This document shows positions 54,600-64,000 of a stretch of DNA of 64,000 bases, piece by piece. How positions within the stretch are numbered: position 1 is the stretch's first letter; each line of letters opens with the position of its first letter. The stretch is taken from positions 1 to 64,000 of the forward strand of contig CAVPYN010000009.1 in the NCBI GenBank assembly GCA_963709995.1, written 5' to 3'. The position numbers were made by a program, and so were the translations under genes. Under the pieces are notes generated by a model. The model searched no databases. It saw only the letters and a program-made list of their open reading frames with translations, and had not been told where the DNA came from. The stretch is from JAUIIK01 sp963709995 (GTDB lineage: Bacteria; Chloroflexota; Chloroflexia; Thermomicrobiales; CFX8).

Positions 54600-56705
54600 G
54601 TGGTGACGGGGGACGTGCTCGCAGAGGTGCGGTCGGCGCTGAATCAGGCGCTCGACCGGGAGTCGCGACTTGCGGCGGTGGTTGAGACCTTACCGGAAGC
54701 TGTCTACATCACCTCGGTTGAGGGAACGATCCAGACGTGGAATCCCGCGGCCAGGAATATCTTTGGATATCGTGAGGATGAAATCGAGGGGTTGCACGTC
54801 TCGATTCTCGGGCCCACCGGCAGTGGCAAGCAGATACGCTCGATTCTGGCGACGGTCGTCGCGGGGGGTGAGGTACGTCCGTTCGAAGCCGCGCATATCA
54901 TCAGTAGCGGCGCGCAGATAACGACACAGGATGCCGTGGCCCCGATTCGTGATGTTGCTGGCAATGTCGTTGCTGTCATCTGGAGCAGCCGCAACATTGA
55001 CGATCTCAAATGGCTGGAAAAGCTTGTCTGGGAAGAGAAGGAACGGACCGAGGCGGCGTTTGATCTCGTGGCCGATGCGGTATTGATGACGGATGCGGCG
55101 GGCAACGTCGTCTATCTCAATGCCTCCGCCGAACAACTCACCGGTTGGTCGATCGCTGAGGCCCACGACCGGCCCGTTGAAGAGATAGCCCCGCTGGAGC
55201 ATGAGGAAAGCCGTGCGCCCATCGACTCGCCAGCCCGAACCGTGCTTCGCACTGGCGAAGGGGTTGACGCAGGTTTTCATAATATCGTCGTCTCCCGTGG
55301 AGGAACGGCGATTCCAGTTGAGGATTCAGCGGCGCCGATCAAGTCGCGGGATGGCGGGATCGCTGGCTCAGTGATGGCACTTCGCCCGGTCGGACGCAAA
55401 GCCGCCGGACGGCCTCATGCAACCTACATATCCCTGGAAGATCCGTTCACTGGCCAGTTTGGTCGCCGTGAACTCGAACATCGCATTGAACAGGCGCTGC
55501 TTACCGCCAGTCGAGACAGCACCGGACATGCGTTGATGATGTTGAAGGTGCAGCTATTCGACAAATTCGCCCGGGACTACGGCCCGGCGGCAAGTCGTGA
55601 GCTCCGGCGTCAGGTCACGGTGTTGCTCCGCACCCAGATTCGAGACATGGATCCCCTTGCCCATCTGCAGGGCGGCGAGTTTGCCGTGCTGCTCAGCCAT
55701 TGCCCGCTCGACCAGGGAGAGCGGATCGCGATCCAGGCGCGCCGGGTGCTGGGCAACTTCCCGTTCCACTGGGCCGGGCGGATTCACGAGATTGACGTGC
55801 AGATCGGCGTGATTCCAGTCACTCCGGATAGCGGGAGTGTCAGCCGCATCTTGCAGATTGCCGATGTCGCCTGCCAGGTGGCCGATACCGACGGTATCGA
55901 TATGGTGCATGTCATGGATGTCGGCGACATCAACCGTGCGATGTCCAGCCGCCGCTGGGATAACACCCGCCAGGTGGCGCGGGCATTCGATGAAGATCGC
56001 TTCCGCTTGTATGGCCAGCGGATCCGGCCACTGGTCGATGATGGCGCATTTGGCGACCAGGTTGAGATGCTGGTCCATATGCTGGATGACACTGGTGATG
56101 TTGTCTCGCCATCGGTGTTTCTCCCGGCTGCCGAGCGCTTGAAGGTGCTCGACCGGCTGGATCGATGGGTTGTCCAGCATGTCTTCGAGATGGTTCGCGA
56201 GCGGCGTCAGAACGACATTGCGAGCTGGACGATCAATCTCTCCGAGGCCACCGTACTGGATCCGGAGTTTCCGGCGTTCGTCCGCGATCAGTTAAGCCGG
56301 ACAGACACCCCGGCGCAACTCATCTGTTTCGAGATTGACGAAACAACGGCGATCAACCACATTGGCGCGATGCGACGGTTGACGTCAGATCTTCGACCGG
56401 TCGGTTATGCCTTCTCAATCAGCAACTTCGCCGGAAATCCCAACTCGTTCGCGTACCTGCGCAACATCCAGGCCGACTACATCAAGATCGATGGCAGCCT
56501 GGTGCGTAACATCGACGACGATCCGGTCGATCGAGCGATTGTCGACGGCATTGTGAACGTTGCCCGCGTGCTGGGCATCCGGACAATCGCCAGCATGGTC
56601 GAGGACGAAGAGACGCTGGACATGCTGCGCATTCTTGGCATCGACTACGTCCAGGGCTTCGCTGTCTCTGAACTGCTGCCGATGCCGACGATTCCGAGGA
56701 TCTAA
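54600..56705 (+). CDS. PAS-PAS-GGDEF-EAL protein with degenerate GGDEF and EAL motifs
   Basis: 701 residues, no membrane segment. PAS 1 about 20-135 (PEAVYITSVEGTIQTWNPAA, FGYREDEIEG), PAS 2 about 150-260 (VLMTDAAGNVVYLNASAEQL). The GGDEF domain (about 285-440) has HLQGGEFAVLLSHCP, i.e. the catalytic GGDEF is QGGEF. The EAL domain (about 455-700) has VEMLVHM in place of EAL, keeps TINLSEA, CFEIDET, YIKIDGSLV and YVQGFAVSELLP, but the metal-binding DDFG is SNFAG. Both enzyme activities are probably lost, leaving a c-di-GMP or protein-binding sensor. The GTG start is chosen over shorter options. Confidence 0.92.
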   Translation: MVTGDVLAEVRSALNQALDRESRLAAVVETLPEAVYITSVEGTIQTWNPAARNIFGYREDEIEGLHVSILGPTGSGKQIRSILATVVAGGEVRPFEAAHIISSGAQITTQDAVAPIRDVAGNVVAVIWSSRNIDDLKWLEKLVWEEKERTEAAFDLVADAVLMTDAAGNVVYLNASAEQLTGWSIAEAHDRPVEEIAPLEHEESRAPIDSPARTVLRTGEGVDAGFHNIVVSRGGTAIPVEDSAAPIKSRDGGIAGSVMALRPVGRKAAGRPHATYISLEDPFTGQFGRRELEHRIEQALLTASRDSTGHALMMLKVQLFDKFARDYGPAASRELRRQVTVLLRTQIRDMDPLAHLQGGEFAVLLSHCPLDQGERIAIQARRVLGNFPFHWAGRIHEIDVQIGVIPVTPDSGSVSRILQIADVACQVADTDGIDMVHVMDVGDINRAMSSRRWDNTRQVARAFDEDRFRLYGQRIRPLVDDGAFGDQVEMLVHMLDDTGDVVSPSVFLPAAERLKVLDRLDRWVVQHVFEMVRERRQNDIASWTINLSEATVLDPEFPAFVRDQLSRTDTPAQLICFEIDETTAINHIGAMRRLTSDLRPVGYAFSISNFAGNPNSFAYLRNIQADYIKIDGSLVRNIDDDPVDRAIVDGIVNVARVLGIRTIASMVEDEETLDMLRILGIDYVQGFAVSELLPMPTIPRI

Positions 56706-56849
56706 CCCGGACCACCGTTCCCGCCACACCAAGCACAGCTATGCCACTGTCTATTCGTCGATAGGCAGGCTCTTCGATCCTCCCGCCATCAAAACTCGGC
56801 TAAGATGCGCGCTGCGACGTTCGCATGCTGTGGAAAGAGCCCTGACGAT

Positions 56850-57928
56850 ATGGTCGAGTTCGATACTGATTTCCCGCGGATATCCGATGAACATCTCAAG
56901 CGATACGTGGTCGATGTCTTCACCAGCTACGGAATGCGCCAGTGGGATGCCGAAGTCTCCGCCGACATCCTCGTTGAATCCGATCTACGGGGCATCGATT
57001 CACACGGCGTGCCCCGGATGTCCTTTTACGTCGATCGTCTGAAGGCCGGCGGCTTCAATCTGGAAGCGGAACTTGAGGTCGTCAACGAATCAGCCGCCGC
57101 GATCCGCTTTGACGCGAACAACGGCTTTGGGCCGCCGATGGCGTACAAGGCGATGGAACGCTGCATCGAGAAAGCAAGAGAAGCCGGCGTTTGCATGGCA
57201 TCGGTCGGTCACTCGAACCACTACGGCATCGCTGGCTACTACGCGACGATGGCGCTGGAGGTGCCTGGCATGGCCGGCATCTCGATGACGAACGCGACGC
57301 CGCTGCTTGTTCCGACGCTTGGAAAAGTTGCGTTGCTCTCGACCGCGCCGATCGCTGCCGCGTTTCCGGCGGGCGACGAAGCACCGTTCGTGCTCGACGG
57401 CGCGACGACGGCTGTAGCCTGGGGCAAGGTCGAGATCGCACGGCGCAACAAGAAGGCAATTCCGGTCGGCTGGGCCGTCGACGAGGAGGGCCAGAACGTC
57501 ACCGATCCGTTTGATGCCGCGGCACTGATGCCGCTCGGTGGCGAGCGCGACACCAGCGGCCAGAAGGGCTACGGCCTGTCGCTGATGGTCGAGTTCCTCT
57601 GCTCGCAGCTCTCGGCCTCGCTCTGGTCGCGTGACGTCACCGGTTCGCGGGTCGACAAGATCGTGCCTTCCGACACCAGCCACGCCTTCATCGCGATCGA
57701 CATCAGCGCCTTCCGCGATTTCGACGAGTACGCCGACAGCGCCGACGAGATGCTCGCCAGTCTGCGTAACACCGAGCCGGCAGCCGGCAGGAGCGAGTAC
57801 TGGTGCCCGGCGACCCCGAAGCCGAGCCTACGCCGACCGCATCGAGCGTGGCATCCCGGTCCACCCCGAAGTCGTCGAGACGCTGCGCGAACTTGGGACC
57901 GATGCGGGGAGTCGAGGTGCCCTTCTAG
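56850..57928 (+). CDS. Malate/L-lactate/sulfolactate dehydrogenase family (Ldh2), indels near the end
   Basis: NAD(P)-dependent oxidoreductase of the Ldh2/MDH2 fold, about 358 residues. Signatures are LRGIDSHGVPRMSFYVDRL, ASVGHSNHYGIAGYYATMAL, LVPTLGKVALLSTAPIAAAF and QKGYGLSLMVEFLCSQL. The final 50 residues need three indels (near 57,788, 57,827 and 57,909) to read through to the usual end ADRIERGIPVHPEVVETL. Members reduce a 2-oxoacid such as oxaloacetate, ureidoglycolate or sulfopyruvate; the substrate is open. The indels mark the start of the poor-quality zone that continues into res. Confidence 0.88.
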
Positions 57929-57933
57929 GCTGC

Positions 57934-57955
57934 TACAATCTTGTGAGATTACAAG
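57934..57955 (+). promoter_or_regulatory. -10-like box and 16-bp palindrome before res
   Basis: TACAAT (57934-57939) is directly followed by CTTGTGAGATTACAAG (57940-57955), a 5-6-5 inverted repeat that would overlap the transcription start. The GTG of res at 57978 follows a GGGGG ribosome site. Candidate operator for the operon; no good -35 is seen. Confidence 0.45.
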
Positions 57956-57977
57956 GCTAGCCTGACGGGGGATGCGC

Positions 57978-60900
57978 GTGCCGGTCGTCATCGACAACCC
58001 TATTCTCAATTCGCCCTTTGAAGAGCCCGGGAAGCATTTTCAGTTCGGAGACGAAGGCATCACGAACGATGTCGTCGACGGACGGCGTCGCAGTTCCTAC
58101 TTCATCCCTATCGCCCGGCCTCGCAGCCGCAGCCGGCAGCAGAAGATGTTCGAGACGGAGTGGACGCAAGACCGCATCGAGGAAAACCACTTCATCAACC
58201 GGGTGCGCGAGCGGGTGGAGATCTGGCGCAAGGGCGGCTACCCGGGCATCACGCCGACGACGCGACGTCTCCTCGAGTACTGGCGCGAGCCCGACCGCGA
58301 GCGCCGGCTCTTCTTCTGCCAGATCGAGGCGCTGGAGACGGCGATCTACCTCACCGAGGTCGCCGACAAGCTACGGCGACGCACTGGATCGACAACGAGC
58401 CTGCGCGAGGCCAACGAGGAGCTCAACCCCGGCTGCTCTACCGCATCGCCTTCAAGATGGCGACCGGCACCGGCAAGACGGTCGTCATGGCGATGCTCAT
58501 CGCCTGGCAGGCGCTCAACAAGCTCGCCAACCCGCAGGACGCCCGCTTCTCGCGACGCCTTCCTGATCGTCACGCCCGGCATCACGATCCGCGACCGGCT
58601 GCGGGTGCTGCTGCCGAACGACCCGAGCAACTACTACCGCGAGCGCGACATCGTGCCGCCCGACATGCTCGAGCGACCTGCAGCCAGGCGAAGATCATCA
58701 TCACCAACTTCCACGCCTTCCTGCTGCGCGAGCGCACGGCCGCCGGCCGGCTGACGAAGGCGATCCTGGCCGACGGCGACGCGAGCCCGTTCACCGAGAC
58801 GCCCGACCAGATGGTGCGCCGCGTCTGCCGCGAGCTCGGCAGCAACAAGAAGAACATCATCGTCCTCAACGACGAGGCGCACCACTGCTACCGGCGCAAG
58901 CCGCGACGGCGATCGACGAGCGAGCTCGACCGGCGACGAGCGCAGGGAGGCCAAGAAGCGCGAGGAAGAGGCCCGCGTCTGGATCTCCGGCCTCGAGGCG
59001 GTCAAGGCGAAGATCGGCATCAAGGCCGTCTACGACCTCTCGGCGACGCCCTTCTTCCTGCGCGGCTCCGGCTACCCCGAGGGCACGCTCTTCCCCTGGG
59101 TCGTCTCCGACTTCTCGCTGATCGACGCCATCGAGTGCGGCATCGTCAAGGTGCCGCGGGTGCCGGTCGCCGACGACGCGATGACCGGCGAGCAGCCCGA
59201 CCTACCGCGACCTCTGGCTGCGCATCCGCGACGACCTGCCGAAGAAGGGCCGCGAGACCGAGGCGGTCAGCGGCGAGCCGAAGCTGCCCGCCGAGCTGCG
59301 AGGCGGCGCTGCACAGCCTCTACGGCAACTACGAGAAGTACTACCGGCGCTGGGAGGAGAACGCCGAGGCGCGGGCGCGCGGGCCTGACGCCGCCGGTCT
59401 TCATCGTCGTCTGCAACAACACCAACGTCTCGAAGCTGGTCTACGACTACATCGCCGGCTGGGAGAAGCCGCTGCCCGACGGCACGACGCGTCGTCGTGC
59501 CCGGCGCAGCTCGCCGCTCTTCAGCAACGTCGACGGGCGGCCGCTGGCTCGCCGCGCCCGAACACGATCCTGGTCGACAGCGAGCAGCTCGAGTCGGGCG
59601 AGGCGATGAGCGCCGAGTTCAAGAAGATCGCCGCCGCGCGAGATCGAGGAGTTCAAGGCCGAGTACCGCGGCGCGCTTCCCCGGGCGCGACGCCGACGAG
59701 CTCACCGACGAGGACCTGCTGCGCGAGGTGATGAACACGGTCGGCAAGCCGGGCAAGCTCGGCGAGCAGGTCAAGTGCGTCGTCTCGGTCTCGATGCTGA
59801 CCGAGGGCTGGGACGCCAACACCGTCACCCACATCCTCGGCGTGCGCGCCTTCGGCACGCAGCTCCTCTGCGAGCAGGTCGTCGGGCGCGGCCTGCGGCG
59901 CATGCAGCTACGCCGCCGAACGAGGACGGCCTGTTCGAGCCCGAGTACGCCGAGGTCTACGGCGTGCCCTTCTCCTTCATCCCCGTCGGCGGCTCGAGCG
60001 CCGACCCGAAGCCCGGCCCGATGCCGACCCGCGTCCGCGCGCTGGACGAGCCGCATCGCCTGCGAGATCACCTTCCCGCGCCTGACTCGGCTACCGCTAC
60101 GAGCATGCCGGACGAGCGGCTGACCGCCACGTTCACCGACGACTCGCACGCTGGCGCTCTCGACCGCCGACATGCCCGACCAGGACCGAGAACGCGCCGA
60201 TCGTCGGCGAGATCGAGCATCCACACGCTCGACGACCTCGAAGCGCGCCGCGAGCAGGAGGTCGCCTTCCTGCTCGCCAAGCTGGTGCTGGAGAAGTACT
60301 TCCGCGACGAAGCGACGGAGCGACCGTTCGACGAAGCCCTGGCTCTTCCCGCAGCTGCTCGACATCGCCCGCGCGCTGGCTGGCGCGAGTGCGTCACCTG
60401 CAAGGACGACACCTTCCCGCAGACTGCTGCTGCTCGATCGAGTACGCGCACGACGCCGCCGACCGCATCTACCAGTGCCATCGTCGCGCGCCGACGACGG
60501 GCGAGCAGACGCTGCATGCCGATCCTGCGCCCCTACGACACGATCGGCTCGACGCGCTACGTCGACTTCGACACCACCAAGCCGGTCTACGCGACCGACC
60601 CCGAGCAAGTGCCACATCTCCCACGTCGTCGCCGACACCGACTCGTGGGAGCAGAAGATGGCCCAGGCGCTCGAGGAGATGGCCGAGGTCGTCGCGCTAC
60701 GTCAAGAACCAGAGCCTCGGCTTCACCATCCCGTACACCCTCGAGCGGCGAGGAGCACAACAGTACATCCCCGACTTCATCGCCCGCGTCGACGACGGCC
60801 ACGGCCCGGACGATCTGCTCAACCTGATCGTCGAGGTCACCGGCGAAGCGCAGACAGGACAAGGCCGCCAAGGTGGCGACCGCCCGCACCCTCTGGGTGC

Positions 60901-61031
60901 CGGCCGTCAACAACCACGGCGGCTTCGGCCGCTGGGCCTTCGTCGAGATCACCGACCCGTGGGACGCGGAGCATACAATTCGAGCAACGCTAACCCAGCT
61001 GGAGCCCGAAGTGCAACAGGCTGCGGATTGA
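57978..61031 (+). CDS. Type III-like restriction endonuclease subunit (Res, BPTD_3080-like), many indels
   Basis: Helicase-nuclease subunit, about 1,010 residues after repair. N-terminus VPVVIDNPILNSPFEEPGKH. Superfamily 2 motifs: Walker A FKMATGTGKTVVMAMLIAW (about 160), DEAH in IIVLNDEAHHCY (about 298), SAT in VYDLSATPFF, and TEGWDANTVTHILGVRAF with QVVGRGLRR (about 607-640). The nuclease core is in YIPDFIARVDDGHGPDD then LLNLIVEVTGE, with Thr where PD-ExK usually has Lys. At least 15 single-base indels occur between 58,370 and 60,700. Its TGA overlaps the TTG of hicA, so the operon continues through the toxin-antitoxin genes to mod. Confidence 0.88.
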
Positions 61032-61285
61032 ATAGAAGACGGTTGCTCCAACGTCTCTCGCAAGGGTCGTTCAACAATGTTCACTTTTCGGACTTCACGA
61101 ATCTCGTGGAAGGTTATGGCTTCACACTCGACCGAACTCGCGGCAGTCATCGGATGTATCGGCATCCGAGAACCGGGATCAAATTGAATCTTCAACCAGA
61201 CGGCCGTGAGGCAAAACCTTATCAGATACGCCAGCTCCTACGGCTAGCCGAACAGCACGGAATGCAACTGGAGGATGAGGAATGA
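61028..61285 (+). CDS. hicA: HicA-family mRNA interferase toxin
   Basis: 85 residues from TTG (LNRRRLLQRLSQGSFNNVHF). Double-stranded-RNA-binding-like fold of HicA with the catalytic histidine in TRGSHRMYRHPRTGIKLNL and tail KPYQIRQLLRLAEQHGMQL. It cleaves mRNA when free of HicB. The start overlaps the stop of res (TTGA) and its stop overlaps hicB (ATGA), so all three are translationally coupled. The sequence is intact and less GC-rich than res and mod. The TTG is chosen for the coupling; no good ATG exists upstream in frame. Confidence 0.85.
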   Translation: MNRRRLLQRLSQGSFNNVHFSDFTNLVEGYGFTLDRTRGSHRMYRHPRTGIKLNLQPDGREAKPYQIRQLLRLAEQHGMQLEDEE

Positions 61286-61509
61286 ACGACGATCGCTACC
61301 ACATCAACATTTTCTATAGCCTCGAAGACGAAGCGTATATCGCTGATATCCCCGACCTTCAATACTGCTCGGCCTTTGGCGATACGCCGGAGGATGCACT
61401 ACGAGAGGTGCTGGTCGCGCGCGATCTCTGGCTGGAATCGGCGCAGGAGCATGGCGATCCGATCCCCGAACCGCGATACCGGCCAATGATCTACCAGATC
61501 GCACAGTAG
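61282..61509 (+). CDS. hicB: HicB-family antitoxin, short form
   Basis: 75 residues: YHINIFYSLEDEAYIADIPD, CSAFGDTPEDALREVLVARD and a short end YRPMIYQIAQ. This is the partial RNase H fold that blocks HicA. It has no C-terminal ribbon-helix-helix or HTH, so it cannot be a classic DNA-binding autorepressor by itself. It overlaps hicA by four bases. Confidence 0.9.
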   Translation: MNDDRYHINIFYSLEDEAYIADIPDLQYCSAFGDTPEDALREVLVARDLWLESAQEHGDPIPEPRYRPMIYQIAQ

Positions 61510-61521
61510 CGAGGAGGCGGC

Positions 61522-61827
61522 ATGATGGTACAAGCCCGGATCAATATCCCGGATGAAATGCTGGCCGAGTTGTGCCGGCGGTATCACGTGCGCGAACTCG
61601 CCCTGTTTGGCTCTGTGCTGCGGGATGATTTTCGAGAAGACAGCGATATCGATATTCTGGTCGAGTTCGAGCCTGGGGCGCGTATAGGGTTTATTGCCCT
61701 GCAAGATTTCCAGGAAGATCTTGCGAAGCTATTCGGACGCCCCGTCGACGTCGTTACAAAGAAGGGGCTCAACCGATTTCTTCGCGAGCCGGTGCTCGAT
61801 AGCGCGCGGGTCGTGTATGGAACGTGA
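61522..61827 (+). CDS. mntA: MNT-type minimal nucleotidyltransferase antitoxin
   Basis: 101 residues. Polymerase-beta fold with the GSxxRxD-type core LALFGSVLRDDFREDSDIDI and LVEFEPGARIGFIALQDFQE, followed by a C-terminal piece with VDVVTKKGLNRFLREPVLD. MNT proteins neutralise HEPN toxins by adding AMP to them. GGAGG precedes the ATG, and the gene overlaps hepT by 11 bases. Confidence 0.93.
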   Translation: MMVQARINIPDEMLAELCRRYHVRELALFGSVLRDDFREDSDIDILVEFEPGARIGFIALQDFQEDLAKLFGRPVDVVTKKGLNRFLREPVLDSARVVYGT

Positions 61828-62179
61828 TGAAATCCATCTGCGGAATATCCTGGTGCTCTTCGACGATATTAACTCGCTTCTGGCAGGCGTCGATGAGCAG
61901 ACCTTTCTTGCCACCGACGCGATTCGCAGCTCGGTCCTGCTCAAGCTTATCTTCATTGGTGAGGCAACCCGGTACATCTCCAATGACCTGAGAAACCGCT
62001 ATCCGCACGTGCGCTGGAGCCGCATCGTCGGCTTTCGCAACGTAACTGTTCATCGATACTGGGAAGTTGATTGGGACGTCGTCTGGAGCGCCGCAACGTA
62101 CGATGCTCCAGGCTATCGCGAGCAGGTCAAGGAAATCCTCGCAGCCGAATTTCCCGAATTGGACAAGGAGCAACCCTGA
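61817..62179 (+). CDS. hepT: HEPN-domain RNase toxin (HepT/DUF86)
   Basis: 120 residues, all-helical HEPN fold. The catalytic R-x4-H-x-Y motif is RNVTVHRYWEV, complete, following the typical IRSSVLLKLIFIGEATRYIS and YPHVRWSRIVGFRN. Tyr in the motif is the expected AMPylation site for MntA. Its TGA shares one base with the ATG of mod (TGATG), tying toxin and methyltransferase translation together. Confidence 0.93.
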   Translation: MERDEIHLRNILVLFDDINSLLAGVDEQTFLATDAIRSSVLLKLIFIGEATRYISNDLRNRYPHVRWSRIVGFRNVTVHRYWEVDWDVVWSAATYDAPGYREQVKEILAAEFPELDKEQP

Positions 62180-64000
62180 TGGCACGCCGGACGCAGCAGA
62201 GCACGCCGATCGCCTCGATCGAGCACGCCGACACCCGGATCAACATCCCGACCGAGGAGCTGCGCGACTTCGTGGCCGATGACGAGGGCACGCCCGGCAC
62301 GCTGCTCTACCCGCGCGACCCGTCGCTCGACCCGCAGCTCGTCTGGAAGGGCAAGGACGAGCAGGACCGCGAGGACCTGGCCGTGCCCGGTCGTGCCGAT
62401 CTACATCCAGGAGAAGATCCAGCCGCAGGCGATCATCGAGGACCTGCGCGCAACACGGCGCGAAGCCGAGCGAGCCGCGAGCCGACGCAGCTCGACCTCT
62501 TCGCCGACTTCAACGGCGGATCGACTTCGAGCAGACTGGTCGACTTCTACCACCACGAGCAGAACTGGTCCAACCGCATGATCCTCGGCGACTCGCTGCT
62601 GGTGATGACCTCGCTGGCCGAGAAGGAGGGCCTCAAGGGCAAGGTCCAGATGATCTACATCGACCCGCCCTACGGCATCAAGTTCGGCTCCAACTGGCAG
62701 GTCTAGCACCCGCAAGCGCGACGTGAAGGACGGCAAGGCCGAGGACGCCACCCGCCAGCCCGAGCAGATCAAGGCCTTCCGCGACACCTGGGAGCTGGGC
62801 ATCCACTCCTACCTGGCCTACCTGCGCGACCGCCTCGTCGTCGCCCGCGAGCTGCTCACCGAGACCGGCAGCATCTTCGTCCAGATCGGCGACGAGAACG
62901 TGCATCTCGTGCGCTGCGTGCTGGATGAGGTGTTCGGGAGCGAGAACTTCGTCAGTCACATTGTCGTTCGAGAAGACCAGCGGGTGCACAGTCGCGAGTA
63001 TCTTGCCGCGGCTAGCTGACTACCTGCTCTGGTACGCCAAGAACAGGGAGCAGCGTGAAGTACCGGCAGCTCTATCTCGACAAGAAGTCGGCGGAGCAGG
63101 TGGCTCGGGCTATACAGCTGGCTCGAGCTGCCCGATGGCACGACGCGATGCTACGACGCAGAGGAGCGCAGCGAGTCACGATGCCGTTCCGACGGGCTGC
63201 GCGATCTTTCGACGTCGACAATCTGACATCGCAGCCGCAGGCGTCCGACGTACGGCACGATTTCGCCTTCGAAGGTGCAGGACGTTTCGACCCGGGTCAG
63301 CGGCACTGGAAGACGCACCGCAGAGGGCATGGAGCGGCTTGAGCTGCGGCCGATCGGCTGCACGCAGTCGGCGACACTCTCGCGTTACGTCCGCTACCTC
63401 GACGACTTTCCGGCTGTCCCGCTGACGCAATCTGTGGACCGACACCGGTACAGGCAGCTTCGGCGATCGAAAAGTCTACGTCGTCCAGACAGCGACCAAG
63501 GTCATCGAGCGCTGCCTGCTGATGACCACCGATCCGGCGATCTGGTCCTCGATCCGACCTGCGGCAGCGGCACGACCGCCTACGTCGCCGAGCAGTGGGG
63601 CCGGCGCTGGATCACGATCGACACCAGCCGCGTCGCCCTCGCGCTGGCCCGCACCCGCCTGATGGCCGGCACGCTATCCCTACTACCTGCTCGCCGACTC
63701 GCCGAAGGGCGCAGCGAAGGAGGCGGAGCTGACCGGCAGTCGCCGCCGTGCCCAGCGCGACAGCCAGCAGGCGACGTCCGCAAGGGCTTCGTCTACAAGC
63801 GCGTGCCGCACATCACGCTCAAGTCATCGCCAACAACGCGGAGATCGACGAGATCCACGCCCGCTGGCAGGAGCAGCTGGAACCGCTGCGCGCCGAAGCT
63901 CAACACGGCTGCTCGGGCAAGACGTGGGAGGAATGGGAAATGCCGCGCGCGAGCGCGGAGGCGGACGTGGCGCCGCGAGGCGGCGAGACGCTGCTGCGCC
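62179..64000 (+). CDS. Type III-like DNA methyltransferase (Mod), 3' end outside window, many indels
   Basis: Beta-class adenine-type DNA methyltransferase (catalytic motif before SAM motif). Starts MARRTQQSTPIASIEHADTR; then PQLVWKGKDEQDREDL, FYHHEQNWSNRMILGDSLLV, catalytic motif IDPPYGIKFGSNWQ (about 162), IHSYLAYLRDRLVVARELL and IFVQIGDENVHLVRCVLDEV. The SAM-binding motif LVLDPTCGSGTTAYVAEQ is at about 63,550. Between 62,960 and 63,500, the target-recognition part, frames change so often that the protein cannot be rebuilt with confidence. It partners the res subunit upstream; the recognition site is unknown. Confidence 0.85.

Noticed and set aside
58160..59731. 523-codon plus-strand frame inside res read as a separate gene
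   Set aside because: Only parts of it carry helicase motifs; the others are in the two remaining plus frames, so it is one frameshifted res gene.
1..64000. tRNA, rRNA and CRISPR signals
   Set aside because: No T-loop-like GGTTCRANTCC with a matching acceptor stem, no rRNA core sequence and no regularly spaced repeat array were seen by eye.

Overview
The window reads as three joined stretches. (1) Positions 1 to about 6,130 are GC-rich and look planctomycete: a zinc-uptake operon (znuA, znuC, znuB behind a ribbon-helix-helix regulator), a Tat-exported Gfo/Idh/MocA oxidoreductase, a lipoprotein beta-propeller and the tail of a phosphofructokinase. (2) About 6,130 to 57,930 looks like Chloroflexota, probably Thermomicrobia (inferred from gene style: LuxR/MalT-type ATPase regulators, a DEAD-box helicase with a CxxC-x17-CxxC tail, a CBS-PRC protein, lipoproteins and catabolic oxidoreductases). 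(3) About 57,930 to the right edge is a defence operon: a type III-like restriction subunit, HicA/HicB, MNT/HEPN and a type III-like DNA methyltransferase. The join near 6,130 cuts a phosphofructokinase and a methyltransferase and has no mobile element, so a chimeric assembly is the simplest reading. Stretch 1, the middle of lon (about 7.6-8.8 kb) and the res and mod genes are dense in single-base indels between otherwise well-conserved frames. This looks like sequencing error more than gene decay. The toxin-antitoxin block inside stretch 3 (61.0-62.2 kb) is free of them. Layout of the middle: methyltransferase remnant, lon, DUF2085-like membrane protein, moaC, a hypothetical gene, two tandem MalT-like regulators divergent from an acyl-CoA dehydrogenase, a scar of two gene fragments, a broken FAD oxidoreductase and an RRM protein. 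Next comes a signalling locus: a cyclic-nucleotide-binding histidine kinase, a response regulator fused to a thioredoxin-reductase-like flavoprotein without its CxxC, and a divergent class III cyclase/ATPase/TPR protein. Then follow the DEAD-box helicase, an RHS remnant, a pentapeptide-repeat protein, a third LuxR-ATPase regulator and a catabolic stretch (GMC oxidoreductase, GrpB, amidohydrolase, homocysteine methyltransferase-like enzyme, sarcosine oxidase-like enzyme, acetolactate-synthase-like TPP enzyme, D-2-hydroxyacid dehydrogenase, LigB-like protein). It ends with a serpin carrying an internal amber codon, a cell-wall amidase, an alpha/beta hydrolase, a P450, a duplicated-domain Tat lipoprotein, a PAS-PAS-GGDEF-EAL protein with degenerate output motifs and an Ldh2-type dehydrogenase. 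Intergenic spaces between 38 and 54 kb carry short palindromic repeats of at least two families. I found no tRNA, rRNA, CRISPR array, intact insertion sequence or replication origin. The two loci that best repay attention are the res-hicA-hicB-mntA-hepT-mod operon and the cyclase / cNMP-kinase / REC-flavoprotein locus.
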